Shown: positions 1 through 11,784 of the stretch, in pieces
Numbering within the stretch: the first letter of the stretch is position 1
How the letters are laid out: each line of letters starts with the position of its first letter
Assembly: GCA_030710605.1 (NCBI GenBank)
Contig: CP092870.1
Span: 56,381,532-56,445,531 of the forward strand
Origin: Cordylochernes scorpioides
Lineage: Eukaryota > Arthropoda > Arachnida > Pseudoscorpiones > Chernetidae
Direction: 5' to 3'
Length of the DNA stretch: 64,000 nt
Translations under genes and position numbers: made by a program
The notes under the pieces: model-generated
Database searches by the model: none
Told to the model about the DNA's origin: nothing
Seen by the model: the letters and a program-made list of their open reading frames with translations, nothing else

Positions 1-159
1 ATCTGGCTTAGGGAAATTCATGTGTGTTACTGCTCGGTGTTGAATCAGGATGGTCAAATAAGCATTCAGGATCGGTGAGGATATCTGTTCGATTATTTTT
101 AAATTTACTTTCGTGTATTATTTCTGATCATTTGTTGGTTGGAAGTGTATTCAGAGAAA

Positions 160-882
160 AACACAGCCACATCAACCTATAGTTTAACTCCTGACTTTTC
201 AGTGACTTCCTGTCATTCTCTTCAGCGGAATGTTTACTTTGAATCCTAGTTCAACTTATATACATACACCATTTTCTGAAATACAGCGTCACTTATCTGT
301 ATGTATAATTTTTTGTATATATGCAGATAAGTGACGCTGTATTTCAGAAAATGGTGTATGTATGTTATAAAAAAAATATTTTCTGCTGATTTTGGAATAT
401 TTTGAAATATACAGAATTATTAGCTGTTGCTTGATTTTGGTATCCATGAGTATATTTCGATATTGTTTTGCAGTTGTGGGAATAATCTCTTGAAAGTATA
501 ATAATAAAATTGGTTTTAATCAGTTATTGCTTTAATTGAGCTAAAGGAACATATAAAAAAACAATTTGATAAAAGTAATGCCAAGCTTAAGGCGTAAGAA
601 TATAAAAAATGGAAAATTTATTTACATAATGTACAAAAGGTTTGAGCCGGCCATCCGGAAACACAACAATCGGTTTTATATAGGGAAAGTCTCGACATCT
701 GGCGGTAGATTTAAACAGAATATTTGAATCTATGAAATATATATATTTTTAAATAAAATATTTTTATATAACATGTATATAAGTAGAACTAGGATTCAAA
801 GTAAACATTCCCCTGAAGAGAATGACAGATGTCATTGAAATGTCGGGAGTTGAAATAAACCATTAGTTCGTGTGGCTGTGTT
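160..882. mobile_element. MITE-like element with about 105-bp inverted ends
   Basis: The segment 160-262 is repeated in reverse complement at 776-882 (shared words include GTGGCTGTGTT and GAATGTTTACTTTGAATCC), with small differences between the arms. The roughly 515-bp interior has no coding potential. The structure is that of a non-autonomous DNA transposon or foldback element. The superfamily cannot be assigned because no clear target-site duplication or known terminus is visible. Confidence 0.6.
262..361. repeat. Perfect 38-bp palindrome nested in the MITE
   Basis: Bases 262-299 are an exact reverse complement of 324-361, with a 24-nt spacer. The palindrome lies just inside the left arm of the larger inverted-repeat element, so it is either a second MITE inserted there or an internal hairpin. 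Confidence 0.85.
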
Positions 883-1084
883 AATTGTTTATTATGGAGA
901 AAAAGATTCTCTACATTGATGGAGTGGATTCAATGTCCATTCCTTTGGATTGAATTGATCATCTTAATATTAAACCTATTCATTTACCATGTCCAAAATT
1001 GTATTCATCATTTCCTTTTAAAAACTTTAAAGAACTGGTTAAAGACACACCAAATTATTTTCACAAATATATGATTTCACTATA

Positions 1085-1261
1085 CAGTTAAACCTGTCTA
1101 TAGCGCCCCCTCTTGGGACTCACCAAAATAGGATGCTATATAGAGAGGGTGCTATAGACAGGCCACTTTTAATGTAAATCGCATCGTACTACGTATTTAA
1201 AATCGGGTGCTATAGAGAAGACGGCGTTATTTAGAGAGGGCGCTATAGACAGGTTTAACTG
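1085..1261. mobile_element. pogo/Tigger-type MITE, 177 bp
   Basis: The ends are CAGTTAAACCTGTCTATAG and its reverse complement, which begin with CAGT, end with ACTG and are flanked by TA on both sides. These are hallmarks of Tc1/mariner-pogo (Tigger) elements. The interior is related to the copy at 45808-45984, which is also 177 bp. It is too short to encode a transposase. Confidence 0.85.
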
Positions 1262-1454
1262 TATAATTTACGTTTCGATAAATTATCTAAGTTTGCATAT
1301 TAACACTAAAAACACACATACACAATTATCGAATAGTCTATTGTACAAGTACACGGTATTTGTAGTATTCGAAATTAGATTTGAGAATACTCAATGCCAA
1401 TATATCAGAAGGGGTTAGGAGAATAGCTACATACCTTTGAAAACTGAATAGCAG

Positions 1455-4400
1455 ATTCTTGAATGTCAATTTCTTGTATCAAGAACCGTTCATCTATGTT
1501 GAACGTATTATACTTGAATGTCAATTTATTGGATCAAGACCAGTTCATCTATGTTGTAGGTATTATACTTGAATGTCAATTTCTTGGATCAAGAACAGTT
1601 CATCTATGTTGCACGTATTATACTCGAATATCAATTTCTTGGATCAAAAACAGTTCATCTATGTTGCACGTATTATACTTGAATGTCAATTTCTTGGATC
1701 AAGAACAGTTCATCTATGTTGCACGTATTACACTTGAATGTCAATTTCTTGGATCAAGAACAGTTCATCTATGTTGCACGTATTATACTTGAATGTCAAT
1801 TTCTTGGATCAAGAACAGTTCATCTATGTTGAACGTATTATACTTGAATGTCAATTTATTGAATCAAGACCAGTTCATCTATGTTGTAGGTATTATACTT
1901 GAATGTCAATTTCTTGGATCAAGAACAGTTCATCTATGTTGCACGTATTATACTCGAATGTCAATTTCTTGGATCAAGAACAGTTCATCTATGTTGCAGG
2001 TATTATACTTGAATGTCAATTTCTTGTATCAAGAACAGTTCATCTATGTTGCACGTATTATACGTGAATGTCAATTTCTTGGATCAAGAACAGTTCATCT
2101 ATGTTGCACGTATTATACTTGAATGTCAATTTCTTGGATCAAGAACAGTTCATCAATGTTGCACGTATTATACTTGAATGTCAATTTCTTGGATCAATAA
2201 CAGTTCATCTATGTTGAACGTATTATACTTGAATGTCAATTTATTGGATCAAGACCAGTTCATCTATGTTGTAGGTATTATACTTGAATGTCAATTTCTT
2301 GGATCAAGAACAGTTCATCTATGTTGCACGTATTATACTCGAATTTCAATTTCTTGGATCAAGAACAGATCATCTATGTTGCAGGTATTATACTTGAATG
2401 TCAATTTCTTGTATCAAGAACAGTTCATCTATGTTGCACGTATTATACTTGAATGTCAATTTCTTGGATCAAGAACAGTTCATCTATGTTGCACGTATTA
2501 TACTTGAATGTCAATTTCTTGGATCAAGAACAGTTAATCAATGTTGCACGTATTATACTTGAATGTCAATTTCTTGGATCAAGAACAGTTCATCTATGTT
2601 GAACGTATTACACTTGAATGTCAATTTCTTGGATCAAGAACAGTTCATCTATGTTGCACGTATTATACTTGAATGTCAATTTCTTGGATCAAGAACAGTT
2701 CATCTATGTTGCACATATTATACTTGAATGTCAATTTCTTGGATCAAGAACAGTTCATCTATGTTAAACGTATTATACTTGAATGCCAATTTCTTGGATC
2801 AAGAACAGTTCATCTATGTTGCACGTATTATACTTGAATGTCAATTTCTTGTATCTAGAACCGTTCATCTATGTTGAACGTATTATACTTGAATGTCAAT
2901 TTCTTGGATCAAGAACAGTTCATCTATGTTGAACGTATTATACTTGAATGTCAATTCCTTGGATCAAGAACAGTTCATCTATGTTGCAGGTATTATACTT
3001 GACTGTAAATTTCTTGGATCAAGAACAGTCCATCTATGTTGCACGTATTATACTTGACTGTAAATTTCTTGGATCAAGAACAGTTCATCTATGTTGGACG
3101 TATTATACTTGAATGTCAATTTCTTGGATCAAGTCGAGTTCATCTATGTTTCACGTATTATACTTGAATGTCAATTTCTTGGATCAAGAACAGTCTATCT
3201 ATGTTACACGTATTATACTTGAATGTCAATTTCTTGGATCAAGAACAGTTCATCTATGTTGCACGTATTATACTTGAATGTCAATTTCTTGGATCAAGAA
3301 CAGTCTATCTATGTTACACGTATTATACTTGAATGTTGATTTCTTGGATCAAGAACAGTTCATCTATGTTGCACGTATTATACTTGAATGTCAATTTCTT
3401 GGATCAAGAACAGTTCATCTATGTTGCACGTATTATACTTGACTGTCAATTTCTTGGATCAAGAACAATTCATCTATGTTGCACGTATTATACTTGACTG
3501 TAAATTTCTTGGATCAAGAACTGTTCATCTATGTTGCACGTATTATACTTGAATGTCAATTTCTTGGATCAAGAACAATTCATCTATGTTGCACGTATTT
3601 TACTTGAATGTCAATTTCTTGGATCAAGAACAATTCATCTATGTTGCACGTATTATACTTGACTGTAAATTTCTTGGATCAAGAACAGTCCATCTATGTT
3701 GAACGTATTATACTTGAATGTCAATTTCTTGGATCAAGAGCAGTCTATCTATGTTGCACGTATTATACTTGAATGTCAATTTCTTGGATCAAGAACAGTT
3801 CATCTATGTTGCACGTATTATACTTGAATGTCAATTTCTTGGATCAAGAACAGTTCATCTATGTTAAACGTATTATACTTGAATGCCAATTTCTTGGATC
3901 AAGAACAGTTCATTTTTGTTGGACGTATTATACTTGAATGTCAATTTCTTGGATCAAAAACAGTTCATCTATGTTGTACGTATTATACTTGAATGTCAAT
4001 TTCTTGGATCAAGAACGGTCCATCTATGTTGCACGTATTATACTTGAATGTAAATTTCTTGGATCAAGTCGAGTTCATCTATGTTTCACCTATTATACTT
4101 GAATGTCAATTTCTTGGATCAAGAACAGTCTATCTATGTTACACGTATTATACTTGAATGTCAATTTCTTGGATCTGAGCAGTCTATCTATGTTGAACGT
4201 ATTATACTTGAATGTCAATTTCTTGGATCAAGAACAGTTCATCTATGTTGAACGTATTATACTTTAATGTCAATTCCTTGGATCAAGAACAGTTAAACTA
4301 TGTTGGACGTATTATACTTGAATGCCAATTTCTTGGATCAAGAACAGTTCATTTATGTTGGACGTATTATACTTGAATGTCAATTTCTTGGATCAAAAAC

Positions 4401-4600
4401 AGTTCATCTATGTTACACGTATTATACTTGAATGTCAATTTCTTGGATCAAGAACAGTTCATCTATGTTGCACGTATTATACTTGAATGTCAATTTCTTG
4501 GATCTAGAACAGTTCATCTATGTTACACGTATTATACTTGAATGTTAATTTCTTGGATCAAGAACAGTTCATCTATTTTTCATAGGTATTCTTGAATGTT
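1455..4600 (+). repeat. 55-bp satellite array, about 57 units
   Basis: A 55-bp unit (containing TTCTTGGATCAAGAACAGTT, itself a partial palindrome TTCTTGGATCAAGAA) is repeated head to tail with point variation. Apparent 109-residue reading frames in the array arise because three 55-bp units make 165 bp, a multiple of three; they are not genes. Variant bases recur at intervals, so blocks of several units were probably duplicated together. Confidence 0.95.
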
Positions 4601-5767
4601 AACCTTTTAAAATCGATTCCTAAATGTTTTAATTTCGTTTGCTCAAAATTAAATCGAACATGTTGTAGAATATTTGTATTTTAGGTTTCTTTAACTAAGA
4701 ACCATGATAAACTTTGATATGATTAACTTTTGGGATAATATTTCAAATTCATATATGAAACATATATTCAATATATTTGTTCGAAATTCAAATCAAATTG
4801 TTCCATTAGTTTTAACTGCTTGATCTCCCAGGTAACGTTTGTATTGTTTAATCTATTTATCTTTTCAGCAAGTGTTCTTGATGAATGTGTTGAGAAATGC
4901 TATAGAAATAAGCTTTTGGGATTGTAGAAATGAAACACAAAGTACCAATTGGTGTGTAACAAACATTTTTTCTTGGAAACCTTCTATTTTTCTTGAAAAA
5001 GAATCACTCATCTGGGGGGGGGGGGGGGGTGTACTAGACATTTCAACTCTGTTCGAATTCTTGTCTCAATAAATTTTTAGTTATTTTAATTGTAGGGTTT
5101 TCTTGAAAGTTATATTCTATGTTGGAAAAACTAATTTGTATGTTTCTTGGATAATTCTTGAGCATTTGATTCTTGCTTTGTAAAAACTAATTTCAAAATC
5201 GTTGGGAAAATTATTTTGAAAGATAGATTCTTGATATGTAAAAAAAAAACAATCATAAGGTATAAGGAGAATTTTTTATTTAAAAATAATATTTTGTTGT
5301 GTACGAAAATTTCTTCAAAGTTAGATTCTTGCTTTAAAAATAGGTTCTAAGTTGTAAAGAGAATTATTTTTAGCCACATATTCTTGATTTGAAAAAATTC
5401 AATTTCTATATTGTGCAAGAAAATTCTTAAACGTTAGAGTCCTGCTTCGAAAAACTAATTTCTAAGTTATAGGGAATTTTCTTGAGTGTTAGAATCTTGG
5501 TTTCAATAAACCACATTTCGATATTATAGACAATTTTCTTAAGAAATTTGATAAATTGAGAATAATATATCATAGACATGTGGCTGTATATATTTGCGTT
5601 TTTGTAGTTATATTCTTAAAAAGTAAACTTCTTGAACCAAGAACAATTCTTATATCGTGTCGAATAGTTTGTTTAAAAATATCTGCACATTATTATTGCT
5701 TTAGTAACCATTATTATAAAATATTTATATATAATTCTATCCTGAAGGCTTAATGTCCATAGTTTTC
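4600..5767. other. AT-rich flank with decayed TTCTTG-type repeats and a G16 run
   Basis: After the array, words resembling TTCTTG, GTTAGATTCTTG and AAAAACTAATTTC recur irregularly to about 5560, suggesting an older and strongly diverged array. A run of sixteen G lies at 5014-5029. Short open frames here have no recognisable protein features. Confidence 0.5.
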
Positions 5768-6050
5768 TTAAATACACTCATAGACAAAACTTAAGCTAAT
5801 GGAAAGTCTTTCATTGATTTCACCGGTCATCTGTTTTTTTTTTTTGAGACGGAGACAATTTTTGTTCACACTTGATCATCTTGTATGTCTTCAATAAAGG
5901 TCACTGTAATATCTTTCAGAGTTATTATCTGAATCCCGATATACATGCTAAAAGGTACAACTTCCTTAAGTTTTGAAAGGTACAACTTCATTAAGTTTTG
6001 TCCATAAGTGTATCTTTCAGAGTTATTTTCTGATCCTGATATACATGCTA
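5768..6050 (+). repeat. Dispersed CACTCAT(A/G)GACAAAACTTAAG element fragment
   Basis: It begins with CACTCATAGACAAAACTTAA and continues with the repeat words ATCTTTCAGAGTTATT, CCCGATATACATGCTAAAAGG and TACAACTTCCTTAAGTTTTG seen again at 6590-6965, 21655-21830 and 22835-23215. The edge words appear in both orientations, as expected for terminal inverted repeats of a DNA transposon, but no transposase is present. Confidence 0.6.
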
Positions 6051-6149
6051 AAAGGTATAACTTCCATTGTTCAATGAGTGGATTACATAACCAAAATTGT
6101 AACCTTCAGTGTCGCATATACATATATAGGCAAAATCGTATATGTGAAA

Positions 6150-6345
6150 AGTCGTCTGGTAGATTAAATTGGCAAAAAGGTATGAAATGTTAACCACTGA
6201 TGAACAAAGCCCTCTTAATATTTTTTCATCACAGTATGAAAACAGTAGAAATTTTGTTTTAAAAAACGAAAAATTCGTGTTTAGTAGTTTGATTTCTTGA
6301 ATTATCATAGTTCTTATGTACGTAGCATTCAAATGAGAGGATTTA
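6150..6345 (-). repeat. Dispersed 290-bp family G (TGATGAGCC...GCGGTTTCGCC), partial
   Basis: On the minus strand this shares the order of words of a family seen at 15675, 26735, 51380, 61085 and 63105: CTTACTGCAATGGAAA, GGGAGGGC, CTCATCAGTGGT, GCCAGTTTAATCTACCA. This copy is diverged. The class is unknown; several copies occur as inverted pairs. Confidence 0.55.
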
Positions 6346-6589
6346 AAGTAAACATTTCTGACCTTTCTGTAGGACAGGGTCGTTCCTTGACATCGGAGGG
6401 AAGTTTCCGCTCGTGTGGCATTGTCCAGTACCTAACAATGACACCAATCTATTAAAACAATGCTGCAGGGGGACACGATACGGATCAGGGCGTTTGTTCA
6501 GAGAATCAATCTGAGCCGAATCTCTTTGTCTTCTTCTTCAAATGTCTCACGCAGCTTCTTCCATCCGTGTACATTCATCGTTCACACAT

Positions 6590-6965
6590 ATACACAGAGG
6601 TCCATGAGTGTATCTTTCAGAGTTATTGTCTCAATCCCGATATACATGCTAAAAGGTACAACTTTCTTAAGTTTTGTCCATGAGTGTATCTTTCAGTGTT
6701 ATTTTATGAATCCCGATATACATGCAAAAAGGTACAACTCCCTTAGGTTTTGTCCATGAGTGTATCTTTCAGAGTTATTGTCTGAATCCCAATATACATG
6801 ATAAAAGGTACAACTTCCTTAAGTTTTGTCCATGAGTGTATCTTCCAGAGTTATTGTCTGAATCCCGATATACATGCTAAAAGGTACAACTTCCTTAAGT
6901 TTTGTCCATGAGTGTATCTTTCAGAGTTATTGTCTCAATCCCGATATACATGCTAAAAGGTACAA
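6590..6965 (+). repeat. 76-bp tandem repeat, about 5 units
   Basis: The word GAGTGTATCTTTCAG recurs at 6606, 6682, 6758, 6834 and 6910, a period of 76 bp. The unit is the same sequence as the dispersed element at 5768-6050, so a transposon end has been expanded in tandem. Confidence 0.85.
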
Positions 6966-7734
6966 CACATCGAATGTCTCACACAAGCCGCTGTGAACAC
7001 CCCAACTCCAACGCCCACTGTCATTGACCAACCCAGGTGGGTGGACACGCTCAAGGTCTTTAGTTGCGTCAATTCTTGTCATTTTTTAGTAAGGTGATAT
7101 TTCTCTCCCAATAAAATTTTCTTCTCGACTTGCCAAACGAACCGAAGGTCATTATTTTGTTTTGGAAGTCTTGCGGGGGAGTTACATGCCTTCATAATAT
7201 TTCAAATTCCTCATGACGTTGTATATTACCCTATATATTTCTTCGTTGAAAAGAGCAGCTATAGATCTGAATCAAGATAAAATTGTTCTTCAAATGTTTT
7301 AAGGTAAAAACTAACAATTTACAAATCTGTAGAAATTCAAAATAATATACACCCATGGACAAAACGTAAGAAAGTTTCATAATTTGCTGCCGCCAGTCGT
7401 CTGTTTTTTTTTTTTTTTTTTGTTTTTTTGTTTTTGTTTGCCGTCCCCTGAGCTAGTTGTTGAAGTGAGTTAATTTGAATTCTTTTTATTCACGTGCTGC
7501 GTGTGTAAAATCATGATGTTATGTACTGACGTGCTGCTCAAGCTTTCTTTTTAATAGAATTGGTGTTCGAAAATTTTAACCACTGATAAGCCAAGCTCTC
7601 TCATTCAATAACTTTTATCATTGCATTAAGGTTTGTAGAGATAATATTTGATGATATATGTGAAAATAAATTGCACTAAAATTCTGAAATTGCCAAAAAT
7701 TAACAACAACAAAATTATTCTATAAATACAAAGG
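6966..7734. other. No gene seen; decayed repeat sequence
   Basis: It contains a T-rich run near 7406-7440, another CCCATGGACAAAACGTAAG transposon end near 7352 and a weak family G fragment near 7570-7650. No open frame or RNA gene is supported. Confidence 0.5.
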
Positions 7735-7945
7735 GCTCCCGTCAAAATAGACGTCAAAACTAGACGCCATCTATTGACCGTCGCCGCAAACTAGCGGCCT
7801 CAGGTCGGTGACAAAGCCACAACACCATCTTTGGCAAAATGAGAAGCGTCCATCTGGAGACCATGGTTTCTGGCTAATGGCTCTCGTCAAAATAGATGCC
7901 ATCTAGTTTTGACGTCTATTTTGTCGGGAGAGGCGAACTTTATAA
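7735..7945 (-). mobile_element. Decayed retrozyme-family copy
   Basis: It carries the family words TCAAAATAGACGTCAAAACT, GCCATCTATTGACCGTCGCC and GACAAAGCCACAACACCA in the orientation opposite to the array at 35.7-36.8 kb, and has inverted ends. On the minus strand the hammerhead region reads ...GACGAG, AGCCATTAGCC, AGAAACCATGGTC. The GAAA and CCATGGTC parts survive, but the CUGANGA box and stem II are damaged, so self-cleavage is not expected. Confidence 0.7.
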
Positions 7946-8484
7946 ATGAATATCCTTCCGGCAAAATTTTCATCTAAAAATTATTATTACATATTTTATC
8001 GATAGATCGCAATTGTAAATTTATAAATCTAATATTCTTATTTTGAAAATATATTGGAAATTTCCGGAAAATTACTAGACAGATCTTACATATGGATGTT
8101 TATACGGGTAACTGGAAATTATTCCAAGAAAATATTGATTTATAAAAATAAAGGTCGCACCTTTCCCCCCCTCATCAAAACTAAAAATACAAAAACAAAA
8201 TCTCATCTATTGACAGTCAGCCAAAAACTAAAGGACTTGTAGGGTTAAATAATTCCAATTGCCACACCTAGATGGCGCTGTGCTAAACTCTGTGTGTTAT
8301 AAAAGTTACATTTTGTAAATGTAAATATTTAATTATTCTTTATTAAATTATTTTATATTTTATTGTAAACAATATGTTATATTTCTTTTTTGATAGAGTA
8401 CCATTTGACTAAAATTGTATGCCTAAATAAGTCGAAAGACTTTTTGAAATAAAAACCAAGTTTAGTGGCTAACCATGTCTGTGG
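7946..8484. other. No gene seen; retrozyme-family debris
   Basis: AT-rich sequence with a segment near 8142-8240 (TCATCAAAACTAAAAATAC, CATCTATTGACAGTCAGCC) that recurs at 8775-8830 and is a diverged relative of the same hammerhead element. No coding signal. Confidence 0.5.
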
Positions 8485-9062
8485 TGATTTAATGATCCTA
8501 CAGACTCAGGTCGTTGACAAAGCCACAACACCAGCTTCGGGAAACTGAGAAGTGTCCACCTAGAGATCATGGTTTCTGGTTAATGGCCTTCGTTAGTTCA
8601 GAGAAGGCTTTAATGAGATTCACAAAGAGATCAAATGAATCTACAGAATTGGCCAAAAAGACATGTTTAGCTGGGTAGATGGTTAGGGACAAATCTATGA
8701 CTAAAATATAGATGGAAATTTTGGGGAGGATATTGAGATCTATAAAACTAAAGTCGGCCTCTCTGTCTCTCTCGTCAAAACTAAAAATACAAAACTAAAT
8801 GTCATCTATTGACAGTCAGCCAAAAACGAGCAGATTCTGGTCGTTGACAAAGCCACAACACCATCTTTGGCAAATTAAGAAGCACCTACCTGAAGATAAT
8901 GTTTTCGGGCTAATGGCCCTCGTTATTTCAAATAAGGCTTTGATTTTATGAAGAATCAAATGAAATCTAAAGAATTGTCCAAAGAGATGCTTAGATGGTT
9001 AGGGCCAAATCTATGACTAAAATATAGATGGAAATTTTGGGGAGGATACTGTTCTATAAAAA
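8485..9062 (-). mobile_element. Decayed tandem retrozyme-family copies
   Basis: Two successive minus-strand units are recognisable (GACAAAGCCACAACACCA at about 8516 and 8847). The hammerhead cores at about 8553-8600 and 8884-8935 still read GAAACCATGATC and CCCGAAAACATTATC, but the first box reads CTAACGA or ATAACGA instead of CTGANGA. The conserved G5 is lost, so these are dead ribozymes. The tandem layout with a similar unit length matches the intact array. Confidence 0.7.
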
Positions 9063-9084
9063 TCAATCAGACGTGAGGAATAGA

Positions 9085-9410
9085 ATCGTCTGGTCTGGTA
9101 ACCAACGATGTTCACCGTTCTATATGTCTACTTCAGAAATCCTGGATCTTTCCAGTTGATCTCGAGGACCACGTCATCTACTTAGCGGCGAAGCACGCGA
9201 TCTACGTATTCTTCGTAGATCACGAAATACGTGGTGTCGCTGGAGACCTGTTGGTGATTCTCTACCAAACTCTGCTACGGTGGAAGAAGCGCCATATTCA
9301 TTGTGTACATAGTATCATTCATATAAATGTAATTATATCTTTAAAATAATGCAAACTATGCACATTTTCATGTATTGACAAGATTTCAATAAAATTATTA
9401 TAATTGTCAA
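9085..9410 (+). repeat. 3' tail of a Tx1/L1-like non-LTR retrotransposon
   Basis: GC-rich sequence (GATCTTTCCAGTTGATCTCG, CGCGATCTACGTATTCTTCG) ending in TTTCAATAAAATTATTATAATTG with a polyadenylation signal. The same tail occurs on the minus strand at 50385-50760. The GC shift against the AT-rich surroundings and the AATAAA end indicate a 5'-truncated retrotransposon insertion. Confidence 0.6.
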
Positions 9411-9574
9411 TTGTCTATCTCAGTGAGTAGTAGGTTTGAAGTAGTGGTCCTATACCGTCATGTGAGGGAGGTACTCTCCAAGACACTCTCGACAGAAAAC
9501 AATATCATTCTGTGTGATTATGTTCAATTTCCATGTTGGGGACAAAAACTCATTTATAACCAAAGGTCTATCCA

Positions 9575-11365
9575 AATACCGGCTCGCCGCTGGCCGTCAT
9601 TTCCACCGACCTCGAATCTGCCTTCGACACCCTAGACCGCGGCTTCTTTGTGTCCCTGATGGTCTCGCTGCGGCTGCCACAGGTCTTCATCGGGTGGTTT
9701 CTCCTCCTCTATGCCGGAGCGGACGCGACAGTCCGAGCCGGAGGCCTCCACACCAAACCCTTCCAGCTTCTGAACGGTGTGAGACAGGGCTGCGTCATCA
9801 GAGCCGCAATGTTCAGCCTCGCCACAAGCCCTCTCCTACGTCGCCTTGAGCAAGCGCTCGGTCCCGGTAATGTCCTCGCCTACGACGACGACATCGTCCT
9901 GCTCATCCGCATTGAGGAACAGTTCGGTGTGGTGACCTCCATCTTCGAGAACTTCCGGCGCGCCTCCGGCATAATGGGAAATTTCACCAAGAGCAAAGGT
10001 CTATGGTGCGGCGCCTGACATGCCCGCAACGACCCTCCACTCGGCATCTCCTGGTCGTCGGTCGAACTGAAGGTGTTGGGCTGCAATGTGACGCCAGGAA
10101 ATCAAAACTCAGCCCAAGAAAGACATATCTTGGTCCTGCTCGAAGCTGCTATAACGAGGTGGTCCCCCTACACCCGCGGCCTCTCTCTCGTCGGCCGGGC
10201 CAGAGCGGCCAACTCCTTGGTTCTCTCCTCGGTGGTCCATCACATCCACGGCTACCTGCCTACCGACCGTACTATCCACAAGATCCAGGCACGTCTTGCG
10301 CGGTTCATCTGGGGGCCGGAGCGCATCGCCTGGTTTCCTGGTAGCGTCCTGGCGAGACCTGTTTCTCTTGGAGGATTCGGCCTCATCGACATCGAGACCC
10401 AGCTGCGGTTGTCGTATTTCAAGGGCGTGCAGGCCGCACTGCGTGGAAGCCGTAATGCCTACTCTTGGCTGGTCGAGAGCGATGCGTAGCTATATCCACC
10501 TCCATCCGGGTCCTGGCTCTCGCCACGGCGTCTCCGGCTTCTTAAGATCTGGGAGGCGGTCGCTGACATCCTCACGCTGGACCACTGTGTGCTTACACCA
10601 CATCAACTCCTGAACCTCCCCATCATAGGTGGCTACCTCCGGCCACCCGACCTTCTCGCTCCTACCCGGTGGGCCAGTGCCTGCATTGGGGACTTCGCTG
10701 GCCCTGCCCCTCCCCTCACTCGGCCTACGCGCTGCGCCCTGGCTGACTTCGCGTCGCTGACCAGCTTCTGCCGTCGTCTTATCGACGAAAATCTACGCGG
10801 GACCTACCGAGTAAACACCATCCGCCAGGCCGTAGTGCTGCGCGGGACGACTACGCCGTTCTTGCGAGTCATCACCCGAACTGCCCGTCGCATCTTAGAG
10901 CGTCCACGCCTGACTGCCCTGCCCATCGTCCAGTTCGCTAGAAGGTGTGAGGAACATATAAACCTACCCATCAACATCGGCTGGTCGTCGCTCTGGCGCT
11001 GCGCCTTCTCCGGGCACAACGCGGACGTGGCAGTGAGGCTAGCTCTGCACGCCCCGCCCCATCCAGCCCATCCAGCATCGGAACAACAGTCTTGCATCGC
11101 CTGCGCGTCCGGCGACCTGTCGCTGGTTCACCGGTACTGGTCCAGCCGCTACATCAGGCCTCTCATCCGGGAGGCATTTACCATAATCGGGCGGGCCCCT
11201 GACCTGCAGGGCTGGGTCTTCGGGCATGGCCTGGACGATGACGTCCTGGCCATCCTGGCGTCTGCCAAGACCCATATCTATAAGTACTTCCTCGGTGTGG
11301 AACTGAGGAGTGAAGACCTTGTCTGGAGAAGGACTCTCTCAAGGTGGGGAAACTTTCCTTGCTGA
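9575..11365 (+). pseudogene. Tx1/L1-like reverse transcriptase ORF2, 5'-truncated and frameshifted
   Basis: This is the remains of a non-LTR retrotransposon ORF2. Reading in shifting frames, one sees RT motif A (STDLESAFDTLDRGFF, from about 9602), motif B (NGVRQGCVIRAAMFSLATSP, about 9772), motif C as AYDDDIVLL (about 9877; the usual form is YADD) and then IWGPERIAWF and LGGFGLIDIE in the C-terminal half, typical of the L1/Tx1 group. The last open stretch, 10589-11365 (258 residues), ends with a cysteine/histidine-rich region (CIACASGDLSLVHRYW). At least two frame changes (about 10018-10073 and 10489-10589) and loss of the endonuclease domain make it non-functional. It is markedly more GC-rich than its surroundings. 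Confidence 0.85.
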
Positions 11366-11512
11366 AGACATTTATACATATACACAACTATATATATTCC
11401 CCTACATTTTATCTACTCTTTATTTACTATTTTATTATATATTTTTCCACCTTTGTAACAATTGATTAGATGAATCAATAAAATTGCTTAAAATGTCAAT
11501 TGTCTAAATTCA
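11366..11512 (+). other. 3' UTR of the Tx1/L1-like pseudogene
   Basis: AT-rich trailer after the ORF2 stop, ending in GAATCAATAAAATTGC, then TGTCAATTGTCTA. The tail at 9385-9415 ends with the same AATTGTCAATTGTCTA pattern, so the two are related 3' ends. Confidence 0.6.
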
Positions 11513-11784
11513 GGGTGGCTTGTAATCCTTGATTTAAACTTGACGTCACTTCGGAGAAGGCTTCGAGTTTGATGTAAACATATGACTATCCCAGTGGGAG
11601 CAGCCGACTGTTAGCTATCCTAGTCACCGACTTGAGGACTTCCATTTATGGCACCGTCTCACCCCCGACCAGTAGATAGACAGACAGACGCTATAAAAAG
11701 CCCTTCTGTTTGTCTAACCCTGACCTCGTAACCCCCCGGTTATCCGCAGGCCACTGCCCTCCCGCCGTACTTTCCCTCTGGTGG
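11513..11784 (+). promoter_or_regulatory. TATA-box promoter-like segment (possible LTR fragment)
   Basis: GC-balanced sequence with CTATAAAAAG at 11691-11700, preceded by an AGACAGACAGACG run and followed by a pyrimidine-rich stretch. It resembles the promoter part of an LTR, but no partner copy or termini are visible in the window. Confidence 0.3.

Noticed and set aside
1463..2507. Three 109-residue reading frames
   Set aside because: They are products of the 55-bp satellite (three units are in frame) and end whenever a unit variant creates a stop.
10804..11387. Minus-strand frames of 69-97 codons
   Set aside because: Antisense of the GC-rich Tx1/L1-like pseudogene.
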